NCBI GenBank assembly: GCA_963755635.1
Contig: CAVWKS010000019.1
Coordinates: 186,001 to 250,000, forward strand
Length of the DNA stretch: 64,000 nucleotides
Source: AC-32 sp963755635
GTDB taxonomy: Bacteria > Actinomycetota > Thermoleophilia > Gaiellales > Gaiellaceae
Direction: 5' to 3'
Within the stretch, counting starts at the first letter, position 1, and the number at the start of each line of letters is the position of its first letter. Shown in pieces: positions 44,101-54,123 of this stretch. A program made the position numbers and the translations under genes. The notes beneath the pieces were generated by a model. The model searched no databases and was not told the DNA's origin. It worked only from the letters and a program-made list of their open reading frames with translations.

Positions 44101-47100
44101 TGAAGGTTGCGGTCGTAGAGCGCCGGGAAACCGCCGGCCGAGAGCTGGTGCCACAGGAGCCGCGTGTAGGGGTGGTAGAAGCGATGGAAGACGTACCGCA
44201 CCTCGAACGGCGCGCTGCCGGGGTTCGAAGGCGGAACAGGAAGCCACGCGCTGCCCCACTGGTAGTAACGCGCGGCCTCGACGAAGTAGCAGCGCCGCGT
44301 GTCCTGGAAGAAGAAGTGCGAGGTGGGGTCGAAACCGAGATCCGCGTCCGGACCGACAGACGCGAAACGGCTTGGGCGCCGTGTTCAGCAGGGCGCCGAC
44401 GTTCTGCTCCAGCGCGCTCGCCGATGTGAACGTGAGCGGGATCGTCCCGGGGTTGGTCGCAAGCGTGGCCAGGACGCCCGCCTGCGGGACGAGGTTAGGC
44501 TCGCCCGCGATGATCGGGTAGAGGGGCTCGGGCAACTCCAGGAGCGGCTGCGCATCAGGCCCGTACGTGGATTGCGCGTGCGTGAGGAGGTGCGTCGCCG
44601 TGCCGTTGACGGCGATCTCCAGGTTGCGCTGCTCGAGGTCGCTGAACCGACCGTCGAAGATCGCCCCGTCCGACATGGACCGCGGAGTTGGGCCGGCTCG
44701 GGAACGTCTGTGCGACCTCGGCCTCGACCTTGAACTTGACGAGGAGAAGTCGATAGACCTCGTAGTCACCGAGCCGGAAGACGTCGACGAAGAGCGACGA
44801 TCCGTACCCGCGTGAGGGCGCGGGCGTCTGGACCTTCAGCGTGTAGAGCGCCTCGACCGACCTGCTGTCGCTGACGCTCGTCGTCGAGCAGCGGCACATC
44901 GAAGAGCTTCCCCTTCGACTTCTGCGCTCGCCGACCATGAGCCGTTGCGATAGACGCTGAACTTGAGCCCGATCGAGACGTACTTCGCCGTCTCCTGGCT
45001 CGGGGGCGAAGACGACGCCAGCGCCGAGGGCAGCGTTTGGCGCGGCTCGGGCTGGACTTTCACGTCAGGCCAGAACACGCAGAGCCGGCTCCGGTAGACG
45101 GCAGGTATCGACCTGGTGGGCCTTGATGTCGAGCTTTATCTGCGTCCAGCCGGACCACGCTGCCGGTGATAGAGAGCGGCAGTAGAAGCGCGGCGGATCG
45201 GCCACGGTGCGCGCGACGACGTGGATCGCACCGGTCCGCGGATCGTTGCACGTGCCCGTCACCACCAGATGAGCGAGCCCGTCCAGGCCGTCGATGTAGT
45301 CGAGGACAACGGTCTCGAGGAAGTCGGCGGTGCTGTCGTTCTGCTGCACCGACTGCTCGAGTCCCTTGAACAGCTCCGTGCGGCTCGGCCGCTGCGACTC
45401 GACGAGCCAGTTCTCGGGATAGAGGAAGACCTGCCGCGCCGCCTCCCAGACGCGGTAGCGCTTCATCCATGCCACTGCGACCACGTGTCGTCGCGCATCA
45501 GGGTCGACGACGATGTCGTGGCTCCTCGAGGCCCATCAGGCAGCGCTCGACGAAGAGCTGGATCGCGGCGTACGCCTGCACGACGCGCGTCGTCACCTCA
45601 CACGAGCTCATCTGGACGTCGATCAGGAAGTAATCAAAGAGGGCGTTCGGCGTCGCCGTAGACGAGCTCGCCACCGCCGTCGCGCTGGGCCAGGAGGAAG
45701 GCCTGCAGTGCTGCCGACCTGCGCTCGCGAAGCGGATCCATCAGCTTCGGCGCGATCTGCAGCCAGTCGGCCTCCGAGTAGCGTGAAGTCAGCACGGCCT
45801 GCGCCGAGATGGCAGTGGTCTCGTCGGGCGCGGCGACCCCCCACCCGACGAGCTGCGCGCCGTTGCCGCCCGTCGCGTCCAGCATGGCCGCGAGCCGGCG
45901 GATCGCGTCATAGGTCGCAGGCAGCTTGTAGTCGGCTGGGAACACGAGGCCCAGCTCGGCGGCCAGCGATGCGATATCGGACGCCGTCCAGCCGGCGATC
46001 GTCCCGAGCGCGCCTGGGCGTCGGCCTCGTTCGCGATCCGCCGCTGTCGACCGCGGCGATGAGCGAGTTCAGATCCTGGATCTGCGCGCCGGCCGGCGCG
46101 TTTGTGAACGCGCGCTCGAGCTTGACGGCGAGCGACGTCGTCAGGAGCTCGGCGATCGCCAGCGCGGGCTGCGCGTTCACTACCGGGAGCTGTGCGAGAT
46201 CGAGGCCCTCGTAGACCGACGCGTTCGCGAGCAGCCACGAGAGGTCGCCCTTGACGAGATGGAGCCTGCGGACGACGAGCCCGATCTTGTCGAGCAGGCG
46301 CACCGCGACGTACTGGCTCGGGAAGTTCGCAGGCGTGAGCGGCGTGTAGGGCTGCGCGATCAGCGCCTGATCGGTGAGCACTTCCAGGACCGTCGACGTC
46401 GTGCCTGGAACCTCGAGCTCCTGGGCGAGCAGCGCGGCCACGTCGGTTTGGAGCTGCATCGCGGCCCCAACCGCGGCGATCACCCGCGTCTGCGTCAGGA
46501 AGACGGCCAGCGGCGCGAGCACCTGCTGGGCCCGCTGGTCGATCGCCGCCTGCACCTGCGCCGGAGTGAGGCCGCCGGGCAGCGGCGCGAGATCGGCTTG
46601 CGCGGTCGCCACGTCCATGAACTCGACGACGTGTGCGGCGACGAACGCGTTGCGGCGGGCCAGGGTGTCCGCATAGGAGTCGTCGACGATCGAGACCATG
46701 GTCGCGAGATCCGCCGGATCCGCGAAAGCCGGCAGTTGGGCGAGCTCGCGCTGCAACACCGTGAGCGGGGGGTCGGCGCTGTTGAAGATCTCGTCGTACG
46801 TCTGCTGGATCGCCGTCCGGATCGCCGGGAGGACGGTGCTCGTGATCTGGTCGTCGGTGATCCCGGTCGGCGTCGCCTCGGTGCTGAGGACGTAGACGAG
46901 CTCGTCGACCGTGAAGCCGGACTGGCGGATCGCCCGCACCTGCTCGACGAACTCGAGCGCGGTCCCGGGCTCGGCGAGCGCCGCGGCCAAGGTGCCCGCG
47001 TCCGTCCGCGGGACGACGCGCAACAGATCGTCGAGCGAGAGGTCGACGACCCGCGCGAGCGTGATGACGCGGTAGATCTGGCTCAGGTTTGCGAGGTTCA

Positions 47101-49985
47101 GTGTTCCGTTCGTGAGCTCGAAGAGTGTGTTCGCGTCGGCGGCGGAGACCTGCAACGCTGCCTGCAGGGCCGGCAGGTGGTGGGCGACGTCGGGGTCGGC
47201 GACGGCAGCACCGGTCTTGATCGCGACGAGATCGGAATCAGCCGGCAACGATGGATCGAGGAAGAGGCGCTCGTAGAGCGAGAGCGAGGTCGTCCCTTCC
47301 GGAGCCCGGTGGTCTTCGGCGTCGATGTCCTGGAAGAACGCAAGCTGCTCGTCCGCCGCGAGCCTGGTCGCGTCCTGAAGCGATCGGAACCCATACAGCG
47401 ACAGCAGCGCATCCTCGTCTAGAGCGCCGTTGCCGACCGTTGCGGCACGGAGCAGGAGGTCGAGCTCCCAGAGTTGCCAGGCCCCATGGCGCCACATCCG
47501 CAGGAAGCGGTGGATCCGGTCGAGGACGCCGGTGTCGAGCGGAGCAGGCGCGAGCGTCTGGGTGCTCAAGTCGCATGTGTCATCGAGGCCTTCGAACGTC
47601 AGCGGCGCCGCGCCGCCGCGGGTCCAGACCACGTCCAGCAGCCCAAGCAGCTGTTCGTAGCTGATCGAGGCCGCGCGCAGAAAGGCCGGCACGGGGACGA
47701 GGTCGTTGGCCGGGTCGGCCGTGTTCCACGCGGTCGTCAGCGGGACGAAGTTCGCATTCGTGATCAGGTCGGCCTCGTGCGGATCGATCTCGAAGCGCTC
47801 CATGGCGACGCTGACCTGGTCCGCGACGGAGGGACTGTGTAGCGGCAGGAGCGCCTGGCGCAGCTGCCAGAGCGCGATCCCCGACTGCTGCAGGCAGGTC
47901 CGCAGCTCGTCGAGCGGGCTGTCGTACGGGAGCGTGTGCGGGTAGCTCGCCGAGGCGAGGGTCGTGTACGCGGCGGTGTTGAGGTACTCGGGGGCGGCAC
48001 GCAGCTCGGCTGCCGTTCGCGTCGTCTGCTTCCACAACGGCGCGCCGGGGGGGCTGACCGCGTCCTCCAGCAGCTCGTTGACGAGGTCGATGTAGGGAAG
48101 CGGCACGTCGGTGTTGGGGCAGTTCAGCAGCAGGTGACCCAGGTCCGGTCGCCGGTCGAGCAGCGCGGCGAGCGCGTTCGGGTACGGCCCTGTGAGCGGG
48201 TGGTTGCGCAACCAGAGCAGGAGGTCGCAGACGTACGCCGCGGAACTCGAGGACCGAGGTGCACTCGCTGCCCGGCAGCAGTAGTCGACCGAGCCGAAAA
48301 GCGTCGCGAGCGACTCGTCGCGCTGGATCGCGTTCGCGGTCGGCTCGTCGAGCTCGGAGGTCGAACCGATCGCGACCGGCCAGTCGCCGACGAAGCCGCG
48401 GTTGAGTTGCGTCACGAGCGAGACCACGTCCGCATAGCGCTGCGCACCGGTCTCGTAGATCCGGTTGGCCTGGCGCTTCGTTAGCCCGGCCTCGTTGTCC
48501 TGACAAAGAACTGCTGCCGTCCCATGGTGGCGATCTGGGTCGCAGAGTTGATCCGGAGGTCGAGCAGCATCTGTGCGCTGTCCGCGTCCGGGGCGACGCG
48601 CAGCACGCGCTGGAACCGCCTTGCAGCGTCGACGACGACCGGCCGGTCTTTGGCGGCGATCCCGGTGAAGGCCTTGTCGCCGGCTTCTCGAGGTACGAGG
48701 GGATGTTGGTCTTCACGAGCTCCAGCTCCGGGTTGTTCTCGAAGAAGCGCATGACCGGGCGCTGCTGCTTCGGAGACACGAGTCCTGCGCTCTTGACGCG
48801 GGCGGCGAGCGCGGCGGTTGGGTAGGCGCGCGTGACGCGCGCGTACACGACCTTCGCGAAGACTTCGTCCGGCCCGGCAGCGCCGGCGCCATTCACGTTT
48901 GGCGGAGGCCCAGCCTGTTTGACGAGCCGCTTCCAGTCCCTGACGCTGAGCCGCGCGAGATCAGCGAGCGAGCTGTAAGTGCCCTCGTCGAAGCCGCGCT
49001 GTAGCCGCTGGACGAGCGGAAGGTGGTTCTTGACGAACGCTCCCAGCTCGAGGCTTCGCTGCACTGCCGATGCCTCGGCCTCGGTGAACCCGTGACTGCC
49101 GTCGCCGAGCGTTCTCCAGAAGTTCCGCATCGACTGCGTGTTCGAGACGAGCGCGGTTGCGAATTGCTCGTGCTTCTCCTGCGGGAGCCCCGCGGCGTCG
49201 AGCAGCTCGCCAAGCGTTCCCTTGCCCACCTGGTAGGGCTGGCTCAGGACGTCTTGGGTTCGGTTCGCCTGCAGGCGCCGAACCTCGTCGCGGATCCAAC
49301 GCCCAGGCCGCTGAGCGATCAGGCCGTTCTCCATCGCATGCTCGAGCGTCTGCGTCTGGACCTCGGGGGTGAGCGCGGAGATCAGCATCCCGATCCGGTC
49401 GACCAGCGGGTCGACGAGCGTGAAACCTTGGGTCGACTCGAGCAGCGGGCTCGGCAGCGCGGCTGGGATGCGTTGGCGCAGGAACGCGTAGAAGACCGCC
49501 GCCGGGATCTCGTGCTTCGCCTCGAGCCGCGCCGAGAGGACGACCCGGACGATGTCTTCCTTGCTCCGTCCGGTGTCCTGGGCGAGAAAGGTGATGTCGT
49601 GGTGCTGGTCGGTCTCCACCACGTCGACGAGCGGAAGACCCTCGAGCTGCGGCTGGATCTGGCGCTCCAGCGTCGCGTGCTCCGAGGTGTCCCGCGGCTG
49701 CGACTCGAGATCGAGCTGCAGGTCCGGCGCCGCTTCGGTCACGAGCGACTCGAGCGCGATCCGCCTCCCGCGAGGCCGCGCAGTGACAACGATCAGCAGC
49801 TTTCCGGGATGGTGCTCGGGCGGCTCGAACGAGATCCGATACCGCCCGTCTTCGTCGGCGCGACCCTCCGCAAGAGCGCGCCGGTCGCGCATGAGCTGTT
49901 GCCAGACGGTGATCGCGGCGTGCGAGAACTCACCACCGTCCTCATCTGTGACCGTGCCGTGGACCCGGTACCTCTGCTCATCCAT
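41137..49985 (-). pseudogene. Tc toxin A subunit (TcA/TcdA-like), about 15 frameshifts as sequenced
   Basis: TcA subunits form the pentameric pore that injects a TcB-TcC payload. Homology runs continuously over 8.85 kb (about 2950 codons). The order is an N-terminal Ig/transthyretin-like region (RVHGTVTDEDGGEFSHAAIT), a VRP1-like part with LPYIDLVNELLE near 48080, the neuraminidase-like region MKRYRVWEAARQVFLYPENW near 45430, YNWELFFHVPLYVAERLSQN near 43940, and GYWDDLADRLFKLRHCQNIE near 43270. The pore-forming helices and the TcB-binding end follow (SLFDGDYPGHYQRRLQRVSV near 42040). Shifts lie near 48685, 48495, 46045, 46010, 45650, 45525, 45105, 44930, 44880, 44690, 44372, 43775, 43380, 43175 and 42875. 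AAAGGAG precedes ATG 49985. No TcB or TcC is in the window. Confidence 0.85.
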
Positions 49986-50415
49986 CTCCCGCTCCTTTCG
50001 CATGGTCTCCCGCCACACCGAAAGAGAGGAGCTGGCGACTCGGCCGCAGCTGATTCCTGCGCCCGCTGCTCGCTCGGTCCGCTGCCGACTATCTCACGTT
50101 GTTGCTTCCGAGTAAACGGGGACGTCACGTGCGACACCGTCTCGTCACATGAACCCCACCACCTCGGACTATCCCGCGCCATGGTGGCTGAGTAGGCGCA
50201 GGACAGGTCGTAGTGCTCGTGGTAGGTGAGAGTGTTGAAGTGATCGGTGCAGGAGATCCATGGCGCGAGCGGGGGTCCCAGCTTGCGCGTCAAGCGTGCC
50301 TCCTGAACCGGCCGCCAAACCTCACGGACCCGAAAGGGTGCCGCCCTAACCCCCACGCGATGAGCCTCTCCTACGCGGGCCCCTCGCGGCACGGTCGCGG
50401 CGCTAGACTCGCCTG
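49986..50415. other. 430-bp upstream region of the TcA gene
   Basis: No convincing gene. It must hold the TcA promoter (minus strand) and that of the plus-strand small gene at 50416. Near 50359 the bases ATGAGCCTCTC occur, matching the start of the small gene at 51017; the frame after it closes into unlikely sequence. Confidence 0.5.
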
Positions 50416-50691
50416 GTGGCCTGGACGGGAGTCAAACGCGAGGTACTTATGGCCCTCCGCGACGCTGAGGAGCCGATCTGGAACCTGAGCGAGCCGGAGG
50501 GCGGATGGGGATGGCTCATTCGCGCGCTGGATGAACTCATGGAGGGCGGCTTGGTCGAAAAAGGCGCGAAGCAGTGGACGGGCGCATCACAGCATCACGA
50601 CATCGCGTCGAAGGCGATCACCGAACTCGGCGCGGACTGCTTCCGGCTGACGAGCGCGGGTCAGGTCGAAGCCGCGAAGATCAAGTCCTAG
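50416..50691 (+). CDS. Small winged-helix-like protein of unknown function
   Basis: Ninety-one residues, acidic and soluble. VKREVLMALRDAEEPIWNLS and LIRALDELMEGGLVEKG look like a winged-helix start (start helix, then a wing-like GLVEKG). The rest ends QVEAAKIKS. GTG 50416 lacks a ribosome site, and an upstream ATG at 50359 in another frame begins like the gene at 51017, so the true start may be affected by an indel. It sits between TcA and the tRNA-Ala gene. Function unknown. Confidence 0.45.
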   Translation: MAWTGVKREVLMALRDAEEPIWNLSEPEGGWGWLIRALDELMEGGLVEKGAKQWTGASQHHDIASKAITELGADCFRLTSAGQVEAAKIKS

Positions 50692-51016
50692 ACGTCGTGC
50701 TCTACTTCTTGCGGCGGTAATGCGCCTAGCCTGTCGGGCAACAGTCCCTCGTGGAAGAAGACGCCCAAGACTTCGATCCGCTTGTCGGACTCCGCGAGGC
50801 GTGCGCTGTCCCGCGCCTGTCCCCAGCCGCATGGTTGAGCCGCAGGAAGGACGCTCAGCGGTTACCGAGACCGCCAGCGGCTGACACAGCCCGACGCCTT
50901 CGTGATCCCGTTCTCGCCAGGCCCCAAACCGGCCCCACCCCGGCCTGGCGAGGCTCGCGGACTTGCACTAGACCCCGGGAAAATACTGGAGGGCGGGTAC
51001 CCCACCCCCGCAAACG
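50692..51016. other. 325-bp stretch without a convincing gene
   Basis: One open frame (50751-51020) exists but has biased composition (RLPRPPAADTARRLRDP) and no recognisable features. I see no RNA or repeat beyond the shared bases just before 51017. Confidence 0.5.
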
Positions 51017-51214
51017 ATGAGCCTCTCTGGCTTGGGTCCCTCTTGGACGCTCGTCGAGCTCCGACGCGAATTGAGCGGTGCACGATCAGCCCGGCCGAAG
51101 GAAACCTGCGAGTTGGCGCGCCGAGTCGCCGAGCTCGAACTCGTGCACTTCGTCAGCGACGGGGAGTATCTCGGAGTCGACGTATTCAGTCGCAAGGGCA
51201 CTGTAGGTCAATAG
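51017..51214 (+). CDS. Small protein of unknown function
   Basis: Sixty-five residues: SLSGLGPSWTLVELRRELSG, then helices and LVHFVSDGEYLGVDVFSRKG. The DNA around its start (CCCCCGC, then ATGAGCCTCTC) recurs near 50345-50370. WTLVELRRELSGA also resembles WTGVKREVLMALRDA of the gene at 50416, suggesting a diverged tandem duplicate. It is 172 bases before the tRNA-Ala end. Confidence 0.4.
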   Translation: MSLSGLGPSWTLVELRRELSGARSARPKETCELARRVAELELVHFVSDGEYLGVDVFSRKGTVGQ

Positions 51215-51385
51215 CCCCAGAGCCTGTCTGAGGGTCCTGCTGCCGTTCACGACGGCGGAAACGGCTTGATTATGACATGGCGGTCGCGGCCAGATAACGC
51301 CTATCCGTCAGCACCGCGCGAGGCGGCGAAGCCGACTCGCTGCGCGAGCGAGAGGAAAGCGAAGCGGTCGAGGCGGGAAAACAGA

Positions 51386-51458
<73 letters not shown>

Positions 51459-51477
51459 GCGGTCGCGGACAGTGTAG

Positions 51478-52413
51478 CTAGGCGTTTCTTCGAACTAGCG
51501 TGACGCCATCGCGCACGCTCAGCATCGCGACAGTGACCCGCGAGTCGCTCGCGAGGCGGTCGTTCAGCTCGCGGATCGCCTGCGTGCTCTCCGAGTCGTC
51601 GCTCTCGTCGATCACGCGGCCGCCCCAGAGGGTGTTGTCGAACGCCATCAGGCCGCCATCCGCCAGGCGCGGCAGGAGCGCTTCGTAGTAATTCAGGTAG
51701 TTCACCTTGTCCGCGTCGACGAAGACGAAGTCGAACTCGCCTTCGAGCTGCTCGATCGTCTCGAGCGCCGGGCCGAGGTGGACGGTGATCCGGTCGGCGT
51801 ACGGGCTCGCGGCGATGTGCCGGCGCGCGACTTCGGCGTGCTTCTCCTCGAACTCGCAGGTGTCGATGTGGCCTCCTTCCGGCAGGCCTGCCGCCATCGA
51901 GAGCGACGAGTAGCCGCTGAAGGTGCCGAGCTCGAGGACGCGCTTCGCGCCCAGCCCGTGCACGAGCAGCTCGAGGAACCGGCCCTCGATCGTGCCGGTG
52001 AGCATCTGCGGCGACTCGAGTGTCTCGCGCGTCTCGGCGGCGAGCTCCTGGAGGTAGTCCGGAGGCGTCGTCGTGTGGGCGGCCGCGTAGGCGTCGATCT
52101 CGTCCGGGACGATGGAGATCACGCCTGCGTCCCCGATCTGCTGCCGCGGCGCCTCGTCCAGCTTCCCGGAGCGGATCCGCGCCGCCATCTCCTTCGACTC
52201 CTCGCGGTAGATGGAGCCGTCCTCGAACTCGATCCACGGGTACTTCTTCTGGCCGGTCGCGGCCTCGGTCTCCTCTCGCTTCCACGGCACGGACGGCATC
52301 TTGACGACCTCGTACTTGACCCCCTGCTCGTCGAGCGCCTTCTGCACGCGCCAGCACGGGTGACCCTCGACCTTGACCCAGATGTTGTTGCAGCGGTGGA
52401 ACTTGATCGCCAT
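51478..52413 (-). CDS. Fusion of a glutaredoxin/GST_N-like domain with a class I O-methyltransferase
   Basis: A 311-residue protein. Residues 1-90 form a thioredoxin-fold domain of the GST_N/glutaredoxin type (HRCNNIWVKVEGHPCWRVQK; one Cys at PCW, no CxxC pair). Residues about 110-311 are a caffeoyl-CoA O-methyltransferase-like SAM enzyme: VLELGTFSGYSSLSMA, then FDFVFVDADKVNYLNYYEAL and LMAFDNTLWGGRVID. Family enzymes normally begin near IVPDEIDAYAAAHT; here this part is preceded in frame by the redox domain. GGAGGG is five bases before ATG 52413. The upstream MBL gene ends one base before it. The methyl acceptor is unknown. Confidence 0.85.
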   Translation of the reverse strand: MAIKFHRCNNIWVKVEGHPCWRVQKALDEQGVKYEVVKMPSVPWKREETEAATGQKKYPWIEFEDGSIYREESKEMAARIRSGKLDEAPRQQIGDAGVISIVPDEIDAYAAAHTTTPPDYLQELAAETRETLESPQMLTGTIEGRFLELLVHGLGAKRVLELGTFSGYSSLSMAAGLPEGGHIDTCEFEEKHAEVARRHIAASPYADRITVHLGPALETIEQLEGEFDFVFVDADKVNYLNYYEALLPRLADGGLMAFDNTLWGGRVIDESDDSESTQAIRELNDRLASDSRVTVAMLSVRDGVTLVRRNA

Positions 52414-52414
52414 G

Positions 52415-53089
52415 TCAGCCCTCCGTTCGCTCGACCCGAGACCCGCCAACTATCGCATCCCGGCCGTCGGCGAAGCGGACCCACGCCTTGCCCTTGCCGT
52501 CGTAGTCGGGCGACCAGACGATCAGCGTCGCCTCCTCCCCGCCGACCCGAACCGGCTCGGTGCCTTCCGGGTCCGACCCGCTCCAGACGCGAACGAACGG
52601 GTTGTGCTCCCGCTCGCGGCCGATCGTCGTCTCGTCGGTGTGGCCCGGGAGCACGCGCAGCTCGTCCGGCAGCTGCATCAGCACGTCCATCACCGAGCTG
52701 CGGATCTGCGCGAAGTCGCCGCCGCCGACGGCGTCCTTGAAGAGCACGTCGCCGGTGACGCAGAGCTCGCCGTTGACGACGAACGCAAGGTGGTCGTCCT
52801 TGTGGCCCGGCGTCGGGAGCGCCTCGATCCGCAGGCCGCCGGTCGTCAGGTCCCCTTTCACGATCGGGCAGCCGTACCGCTCCTGAATCTCGGCGTCGCC
52901 GGCGATGTGGTCCTGGTCGGCGTGGGTCGTCAGCAGGTGCGTGACCTTCAGCCCGTGCCGGTCGACGGCCTCGAACAGCGGCTCGAGCGGCGCGCCGGAA
53001 TCGACGAACACGGCCGTCCCGCCGGGCTCGTCCGCGATCAGGTACGCGTTCGAGAGCCAGTTCGGGTGGATGCTTCGCTCGACGATCAT
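52415..53089 (-). CDS. MBL-fold metallohydrolase (glyoxalase II-like)
   Basis: A 224-residue protein with the metallo-beta-lactamase metal site: LLTTHADQDHIAGDAEI (HxHxDH-like, THADQDH), TPGHKDDHLAF, VTGDVLFKD and VLPGHTDETTIG. It fits the hydroxyacylglutathione hydrolase or persulfide dioxygenase-like group. ATG 53089 is the first start with homology; a longer frame extends upstream but lacks family features. It is cotranscribed with the redox-methyltransferase fusion and divergent from the LuxR-type regulator. Confidence 0.88.
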   Translation of the reverse strand: MIVERSIHPNWLSNAYLIADEPGGTAVFVDSGAPLEPLFEAVDRHGLKVTHLLTTHADQDHIAGDAEIQERYGCPIVKGDLTTGGLRIEALPTPGHKDDHLAFVVNGELCVTGDVLFKDAVGGGDFAQIRSSVMDVLMQLPDELRVLPGHTDETTIGREREHNPFVRVWSGSDPEGTEPVRVGGEEATLIVWSPDYDGKGKAWVRFADGRDAIVGGSRVERTEG

Positions 53090-53169
53090 CGTGGTTATCC
53101 GAACGAATTTGACACATCGGGCCCCCGGCGTGCATGCTCGGTGTGCCAACGACGGAGGGCGATAACTCA

Positions 53170-53862
53170 GTGAGAGACGCGTCGACGTCTCTGCGGCCCA
53201 GCACGGCGGCGCACGCCGGCGTCTCAGGTGAACCCATCCGCGTCCTCGTCGTCTCCGACGTGCGCGTCTACCGCGACCTGCTCGCCGCCGCGCTCGAAGA
53301 CGAGCAAGGGATCGAGCTCGCCAGCAGCATCCCGAGCGACGTGGCGAGCTTGGAGATCGGGGTTGCCGAGCCAGACGTCGTCCTGGTCGACGCCTCCTCG
53401 GATCCGGCGCCGCGTGTGCGCGCGTTGGCCGCCGCAGCCGGCACGGCGAAGACGGTCGCGGTCGGAATCCCCGACGACGAATCCGCACAGCTCGAGCTCA
53501 TCGAAGCGGGAGTCGCCGGGTACGTGACCGCCGAGCAGCCGCTCGCCGACGTCGCCGAGACCGTCCGGGCGGTGTCGAACGGCGAGCTGAATTGCTCGCC
53601 GCGGTTGTCGGCGGCTCTGGCCGAGCGCGTTGCCGCCCTTCAGGGCCTCGCGCCGCACGGGGATCTAGACCGGAAGCTCACCCGGCGCGAGAACGAGGTC
53701 GCCGCGCTCGTCTCCCAGGGCCTCTCGAACAAGCAGGTCGCACGTCGGCTCTCGATCCAGCAGGCGACCGTGAAGAACCACGTTCACAACATCCTCGCGA
53801 AGCTCGGCCTCGCTCAGCGCGACGAGATCGCGGCGCTCCTTAACGCCTCGACGCTCGCCTGA
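53170..53862 (+). CDS. LuxR/NarL-type response regulator
   Basis: About 230 residues. A receiver-like domain (about 20-135; IRVLVVSDVRVYRDLLAAAL, VVLVDASSDPAP with the phospho-acceptor Asp) is followed by a LuxR HTH (RRENEVAALVSQGLSNKQVA, then ATVKNHVHNILAKLGLAQRD). The second acidic pair of a normal receiver is weak, so phosphorylation is uncertain. GTG 53170 lies behind GGAGGG; ATG 53134 is an in-frame alternative. No histidine kinase gene is adjacent. Confidence 0.85.
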   Translation: MRDASTSLRPSTAAHAGVSGEPIRVLVVSDVRVYRDLLAAALEDEQGIELASSIPSDVASLEIGVAEPDVVLVDASSDPAPRVRALAAAAGTAKTVAVGIPDDESAQLELIEAGVAGYVTAEQPLADVAETVRAVSNGELNCSPRLSAALAERVAALQGLAPHGDLDRKLTRRENEVAALVSQGLSNKQVARRLSIQQATVKNHVHNILAKLGLAQRDEIAALLNASTLA

Positions 53863-54000
53863 CATCGCGCCGGGCCGGAGCGCGGTCTAGATCCGGGTCG
53901 CCGACGGCGTGGATCCAAGTTAGGCCCCCGCGGTCCATTGCGCCTCAGGGCCCGTCCCCCGACACTCGCTGCGCCAGGTAGACGCGACAGGGGAGGTTGC

Positions 54001-54120
54001 ATGAGAAAGCCGGGGCGCTGCTTGCGCGCGCCCACGCGTGCCGTCCACGTGGCGGCGACGGCGCCGTCCGGCATCCGCCGGAAGAGCGCGCGGTCCTACA
54101 AACGCCTTCGGAAGGAGTGA
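54001..54120 (+). CDS. Very small basic protein or leader before the Kelch gene
   Basis: Thirty-nine residues, very basic (KPGRCLRAPTRAVHVAATAP, then RRKSARSYKRLRKE). GGGAGG lies four bases before the ATG, and the stop codon lies inside the ribosome site of the next gene (GGAGTGAGG). It may be a translated leader. Real expression is not shown by sequence. Confidence 0.35.
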   Translation: MRKPGRCLRAPTRAVHVAATAPSGIRRKSARSYKRLRKE

Positions 54121-54123
54121 GGC

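Noticed and set aside
50751..51020. An 89-codon plus-strand frame between TcA and the tRNA
   Set aside because: Biased composition, no ribosome site, and it overlaps the start of a better small gene.
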